Assembly (NCBI GenBank): GCA_039039985.1
Contig: JBCCOV010000023.1
Coordinates: 1 to 37,731 of the forward strand
DNA length: 37,731 nucleotides
From: JBCBWG01 sp039039985
GTDB lineage: Bacteria; Pseudomonadota; Alphaproteobacteria; Rhizobiales; Hyphomicrobiaceae
Direction of reading: 5' to 3'
Position 1 is the first letter of the stretch, and each line of letters opens with the position of its first letter. The position numbers and the translations under genes were made by a program. Below are positions 34,907-37,731 of this stretch, piece after piece. The notes under the pieces are model-generated. The model did no database searches. It saw nothing but the letters and a program-made list of their open reading frames with translations, and was not told the origin of the DNA.

Positions 34907-34907
34907 G

Positions 34908-34970
34908 TGCGCTCCGGTCGTCGAATCCTACGCGAGATATAGTAGCATATGACATGACGACCGAAGCGCA
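34908..34970 (-). promoter_or_regulatory. 15-nt inverted repeat covering the lipA Shine-Dalgarno
   Basis: TGCGCTCCGGTCGTC (34908-34922) is the complement of GACGACCGAAGCGCA (34956-34970) at 14 of 15 positions; in minus-strand RNA the mismatch becomes a G-U pair. The inner arm ends one base before the lipA ATG and contains its GGAG. The loop of 33 nt is strikingly AT-rich, with TATGCTACTATAT-like sequence that could include a -10 box. It could be a translational control hairpin, or a DNA operator around the lipA promoter. Confidence 0.6.
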
Positions 34971-35060
34971 GTCTATCAAGGGTGGCAATGCCGCGCGGAT
35001 CGTGAGCTCGGCGCGGCAGAGATTTCCTGGTTTGGTTCGATGGCGCCGTCGTCAGCCTGG

Positions 35061-35327
35061 TTATCGCGCAATCAACCGCGCCACAATGACGAGAATGAAG
35101 GCACCCACCGTCGCGACGATGATCTGATTGACGATCGGCCCGAAGTCGAACGGCAGGTTGAGAATCCCGAGTTCGATCAGCGCGCCGCCGATCAGTGCGC
35201 CGATGATACCAACGACCAGATTGCGTATAAGACCGCCGCCACCAAGAATCTGCCCCACGATCCAGCCTGCGATCAGGCCTGTCACCGCAAAGATGATCCA
35301 GGACATATAAGGTTGTATAGCGTCCAT
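35061..35327 (-). CDS. GlsB/YeaQ/YmgE family small membrane protein (copy 1)
   Basis: An 88-residue protein with three hydrophobic segments and glycine-rich motifs (GLIAGWIVGQILGGGGLIRN, GIIGALIGGAL), typical of the transglycosylase-associated GlsB/YeaQ family. Function is unproven; members are often stress-induced. The ATG follows GGGGGAAG. A paralogue lies 209 bp upstream on the same strand, and both stand between lpd and lipA. Confidence 0.9.
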   Translation of the reverse strand: MDAIQPYMSWIIFAVTGLIAGWIVGQILGGGGLIRNLVVGIIGALIGGALIELGILNLPFDFGPIVNQIIVATVGAFILVIVARLIAR

Positions 35328-35536
35328 TTTTTACTTCCCCCAGAGGCTTGAAGTGCGCGCTCCTGTGCGCGGCCGCCACCCTAGACTGTGCATGCCTAAT
35401 ATTGAAGCAGACAGTCGCCACGATGTGCGATGAACTGTGGCGCGAACACCGCGCTGGGCGGCCGCGCTGATCAATGCCGTGACATTATTCCGCAGGAACG
35501 GATCTCGGCTCGCGTCGTGGGTCGCACTCTGCCGCG

Positions 35537-35791
35537 TCAGCTGATCAGACGCGCCAGCAAGACAACAACGATCGCACCGATCGTTGCTGTGACAACCTGC
35601 GAAGCCAGAGCATTCTTGATCCCGAGATTCACGCCCAAAGCGCTCAGCAAATAGCCGCCAACAAAGGCACCGAGAACCCCTGATACCAGATACTGGATCA
35701 GGCCACCGCCGCCCACGATGAAACTTGCCAGGAAGCCGGCCACGATGCCAATGATGGCAAACACGACCAGCTGTTGCGTATTCTTGTCCAT
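35537..35791 (-). CDS. GlsB/YeaQ/YmgE family small membrane protein (copy 2)
   Basis: An 84-residue paralogue of the previous gene with the same layout (GIVAGFLASFIVGGGGLIQY, GVLGAFVGGYLL, then TIGAIVVVLLARLIS). Clearly related but well diverged, so the duplication is not recent. GGTGGGAT precedes the ATG. An imperfect hairpin (GCCTCGG/CTGAGGC, 35831-35851) lies 40-60 bases upstream. I saw no GGAAC-CGTT pair of the alphaproteobacterial general stress sigma factor. Confidence 0.88.
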   Translation of the reverse strand: MDKNTQQLVVFAIIGIVAGFLASFIVGGGGLIQYLVSGVLGAFVGGYLLSALGVNLGIKNALASQVVTATIGAIVVVLLARLIS

Positions 35792-35933
35792 TCCAATCCC
35801 ACCCGTCTGCTCTTCCGCGCACGACGTTTAGCCTCGGCACATGTCTGAGGCCATAGCGAATTGGTCAAACTGCTGGAGCACAGGAAACACCAAACCGGCT
35901 TCCCGCCCGAGCGTGCCTACATGTTGTGTATGC

Positions 35934-37370
35934 CTACATATGAATGACGCGCCCATACGCATCCAGAACGCTCTCGTGCATCATTTCAGAGAGTGTCGGG
36001 TGCGGGAACACCGTGTGCATCAAGTCTTCTTCCGTCGTTTCCAATTGCATGGCGACAACGTAGCCTTGGATCAACTCTGTCACCTCGGCCCCGATCATGT
36101 GGGCTCCGAGCAACTGCCCGGTTTTGGCATCAAACACGGTTTTGACCATGCCTTCCGGTTCGCCGAGCGCGATCGCTTTCCCATTGCCGCGAAACTGAAA
36201 ACGGCCAACCTTCAACTCAAATCCGGCATCGCGCGCCTTGGCTTCTGTGAGCCCGACGCTTGCCACCTGCGGATGGCAGTACGTGCAGCCGGGGATTTTC
36301 AATTTATCCATGGCGTGCGTGTCCAGGCCCTTGATCGTCTCGACGCACATGACCCCCTCGTGTTCGGCCTTGTGCGCCAACATCGGCGGTCCGGCGACAT
36401 CGCCGATCGCATAAATGCCCGGTACGGACGTCCGTCCATAGCCATCGGCGACAATGCAACCGCGATCGGTCGCAACACCGACCTTCTCGAGACCAAGGTT
36501 CTCAATGTTGCCGACCACGCCGACGGCCGAGATGAGCCGCTCGGCTTCGACGTGCTCGGTTCCCTTGCCGGTTTCAATGGTCGCCCGCACGCCTGCGCCG
36601 GCTTTCTCGACAGCGGTCACCTTGGCACCGGTCAGGATCCGCATGCCCTGCTTCTCAAAACGCTTTTGCGCCATGGCCGCGATCTCGGCGTCTTCAACCG
36701 GGAGTATCTGCTCCATGAGTTCGACAACAGTGACCTCAGCGCCCATGGTGCGATAGAACGATGCGAACTCGATCCCAATCGCGCCAGACCCCATGACAAG
36801 CAGCGACTTCGGCATTTCCGGCGGAACCATTGCCTCGAAGTACGTCCAAATGCGATCGCCGTCGGGCTCGATACCGGGGAGAACCCGGGGCCGCGCGCCA
36901 GTCGCAATAATGATGTGCTTCGCTTCGTAGGTGCCGTGCGGCAGCGTGCCCTTTGGCGGAGCGTGCGCCGGCTCAACCGCCGGCCGGCTCGGTGGGCCGA
37001 CGACAACCTTACCGGGTGCTTCAATAAAGGCCTGGCCCCAGATGACGTCGACTTTGTTCTTTTTCAGAAGGAATCCGACACCGCCGTTGAGCTGGGCCGA
37101 GACACCCCGGGAGCGGCCGACAACAGCCTCATGATCAATGCGCATCTGTCCGTCGAGCACCAGGCCATAATCTTTGGCATGGGTCGCGTAATGATAGATC
37201 TCGGCACTGCGCAGGAGTGCCTTTGTCGGGATACAGCCCCAGTTGAGACAGATACCGCCAAGATGCTCCCGCTCCACCACGGCCACCTTGAAGCCGAGCT
37301 GAGCGGCACGGATTGCGGTGACATAACCACCAGGTCCGGATCCAATGACGAGAACATCATACGCAGCCAT
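35934..37370 (-). CDS. lpd: Dihydrolipoyl dehydrogenase (E3)
   Basis: FAD-dependent E3 that reoxidises dihydrolipoyl groups of 2-oxoacid dehydrogenases. The 478 residues show VIGSGPGGYVTAIRAAQLG (FAD), redox disulfide GICLNWGCIPT (about residues 37-47), NAD Rossmann GSGAIGIEFASFYRTMG and the C-terminal active-site His-Glu of HPHPTLSEMMHE. A Pro-rich insertion (PPSRPAVEPAHAPPKG) of about 20 residues in the FAD domain is a feature of PDH-linked alphaproteobacterial copies. A 9-bp direct repeat (TGCCTACAT, 35914 and 35931) straddles its stop codon. Confidence 0.96.
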   Translation of the reverse strand: MAAYDVLVIGSGPGGYVTAIRAAQLGFKVAVVEREHLGGICLNWGCIPTKALLRSAEIYHYATHAKDYGLVLDGQMRIDHEAVVGRSRGVSAQLNGGVGFLLKKNKVDVIWGQAFIEAPGKVVVGPPSRPAVEPAHAPPKGTLPHGTYEAKHIIIATGARPRVLPGIEPDGDRIWTYFEAMVPPEMPKSLLVMGSGAIGIEFASFYRTMGAEVTVVELMEQILPVEDAEIAAMAQKRFEKQGMRILTGAKVTAVEKAGAGVRATIETGKGTEHVEAERLISAVGVVGNIENLGLEKVGVATDRGCIVADGYGRTSVPGIYAIGDVAGPPMLAHKAEHEGVMCVETIKGLDTHAMDKLKIPGCTYCHPQVASVGLTEAKARDAGFELKVGRFQFRGNGKAIALGEPEGMVKTVFDAKTGQLLGAHMIGAEVTELIQGYVVAMQLETTEEDLMHTVFPHPTLSEMMHESVLDAYGRVIHM

Positions 37371-37731
37371 TGTTCAGCTCGCCTCCCGATTTTCCCAAAA
37401 CGCTCTCATGCACTCATATAGGACGGGAGCACAAACCCGGCGAGACCGAACTCGTCAAATGGTAGCAGTCCTGCACCTAGCGTGCAGTCTCGCCCGTCTG
37501 CGTGCGCGAGAAACGTCAACAGCCAACATCGTCCCAATACCGGGTCCCAATACTGGCTCAACATCGGCTTTGAGATATGCGTGGCGTGGGACGTTAGCGA
37601 AAGAGCTGGCCATTTGCGCAAGCTCTTTCCCACATCTCCACCGCCAACACGTCAGAGTTGCGCCGCCGCCTAGTTCTCTGGCTTCAATGCTGCAGTCAGC
37701 GCCGCTGACGATGCTGCGCTTGACGCTTGTG
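37371..37731. other. Right-edge gene-free region with repeats
   Basis: Upstream of lpd and without a recognisable gene. It contains a tandem 13-mer GTCCCAATACYGG (37531-37556), flanked by two CAACATCG copies. A 9-bp inverted repeat GAAAGAGCT/AGCTCTTTC (37599-37607 and 37621-37629) follows, and GTCAGC-gcc-GCTGAC lies near the edge (37695-37709). The inverted repeats could end a transcript arriving from the right, and the tandem repeat could be an lpd control site. Confidence 0.4.

Noticed and set aside
35328..35933. Search for general stress (EcfG-type, GGAAC-N16-17-CGTT) promoters before the GlsB genes
   Set aside because: No properly spaced pair was found on the minus strand; only a GGAAC in the wrong orientation.
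35841..37421. 526-codon plus-strand open frame opposite lpd
   Set aside because: Shadow of dihydrolipoyl dehydrogenase, which has all its motifs on the minus strand.
37459..37731. Minus-strand frame open to the right edge, a possible partial gene
   Set aside because: It has no recognisable motif, runs through tandem and inverted repeats, and does not resemble the C-terminus of an expected neighbour such as an E2 subunit.

Overview
The window is chromosomal DNA from an alphaproteobacterium, about 60 % GC by eye. The evidence is gene content and order. It has the block dusB-ntrB-ntrC-ntrY-ntrX-trkA-(D-amino-acid transaminase)-hfq-hflX with mazG convergent, a fused ispDF divergent from dusB, and cinA/ratA/lipA/lpd beyond it. 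It also has the lptF-lptG-lptD-surA-pdxA-rsmA envelope operon divergent from pepA. Hfq and NtrX look typically alphaproteobacterial. I cannot fix the order or genus. I found no rRNA, tRNA, CRISPR, IS element or phage gene, and almost everything is core housekeeping.

Layout. 93-3048: a DMT-family exporter (minus), a small two-helix membrane protein and a short glutamyl-tRNA synthetase (plus). 3100-11344: a minus-strand run transcribed lptF, lptG, lptD, SurA-like chaperone, pdxA, rsmA, covering LPS export, outer-membrane folding, pyridoxal phosphate and 16S rRNA dimethylation. 11591-13108: pepA, divergent from lptF. 13377-15034: PPK2-type polyphosphate kinase and a polytopic membrane protein of unknown function. 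15124-16026: mazG. 16073-28176: the nitrogen/redox two-component block (minus strand), in transcription order dusB, ntrB, ntrC, ntrY, ntrX, trkA, transaminase, hfq, hflX. 28445-29632: ispDF (plus).

From 29633 to about 32880 the usual ispDF-cinA adjacency is interrupted. The insert holds a visibly AT-richer orphan membrane protein, a 370-bp gene-poor stretch with an orphan plus-strand terminator-like hairpin, an enolase-superfamily enzyme with mandelate-racemase-type catalytic residues, and a divergent MarR regulator. After it come cinA (plus), then ratA, lipA, two tandem GlsB/YeaQ-type stress membrane proteins and lpd (minus), and a 360-bp gene-free right edge.

The most interesting non-coding signals are two long inverted repeats whose inner arms carry the Shine-Dalgarno sequence of the next gene: 15-nt arms before lipA and 11-nt arms before cinA. 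Others are an unusually structured convergent spacer between pepA and ppk2, a sigma-54-like element and inverted repeat before ntrYX, and the insert in the conserved block. I see no clear new multi-gene system. The hairpins and the insert are the best leads.
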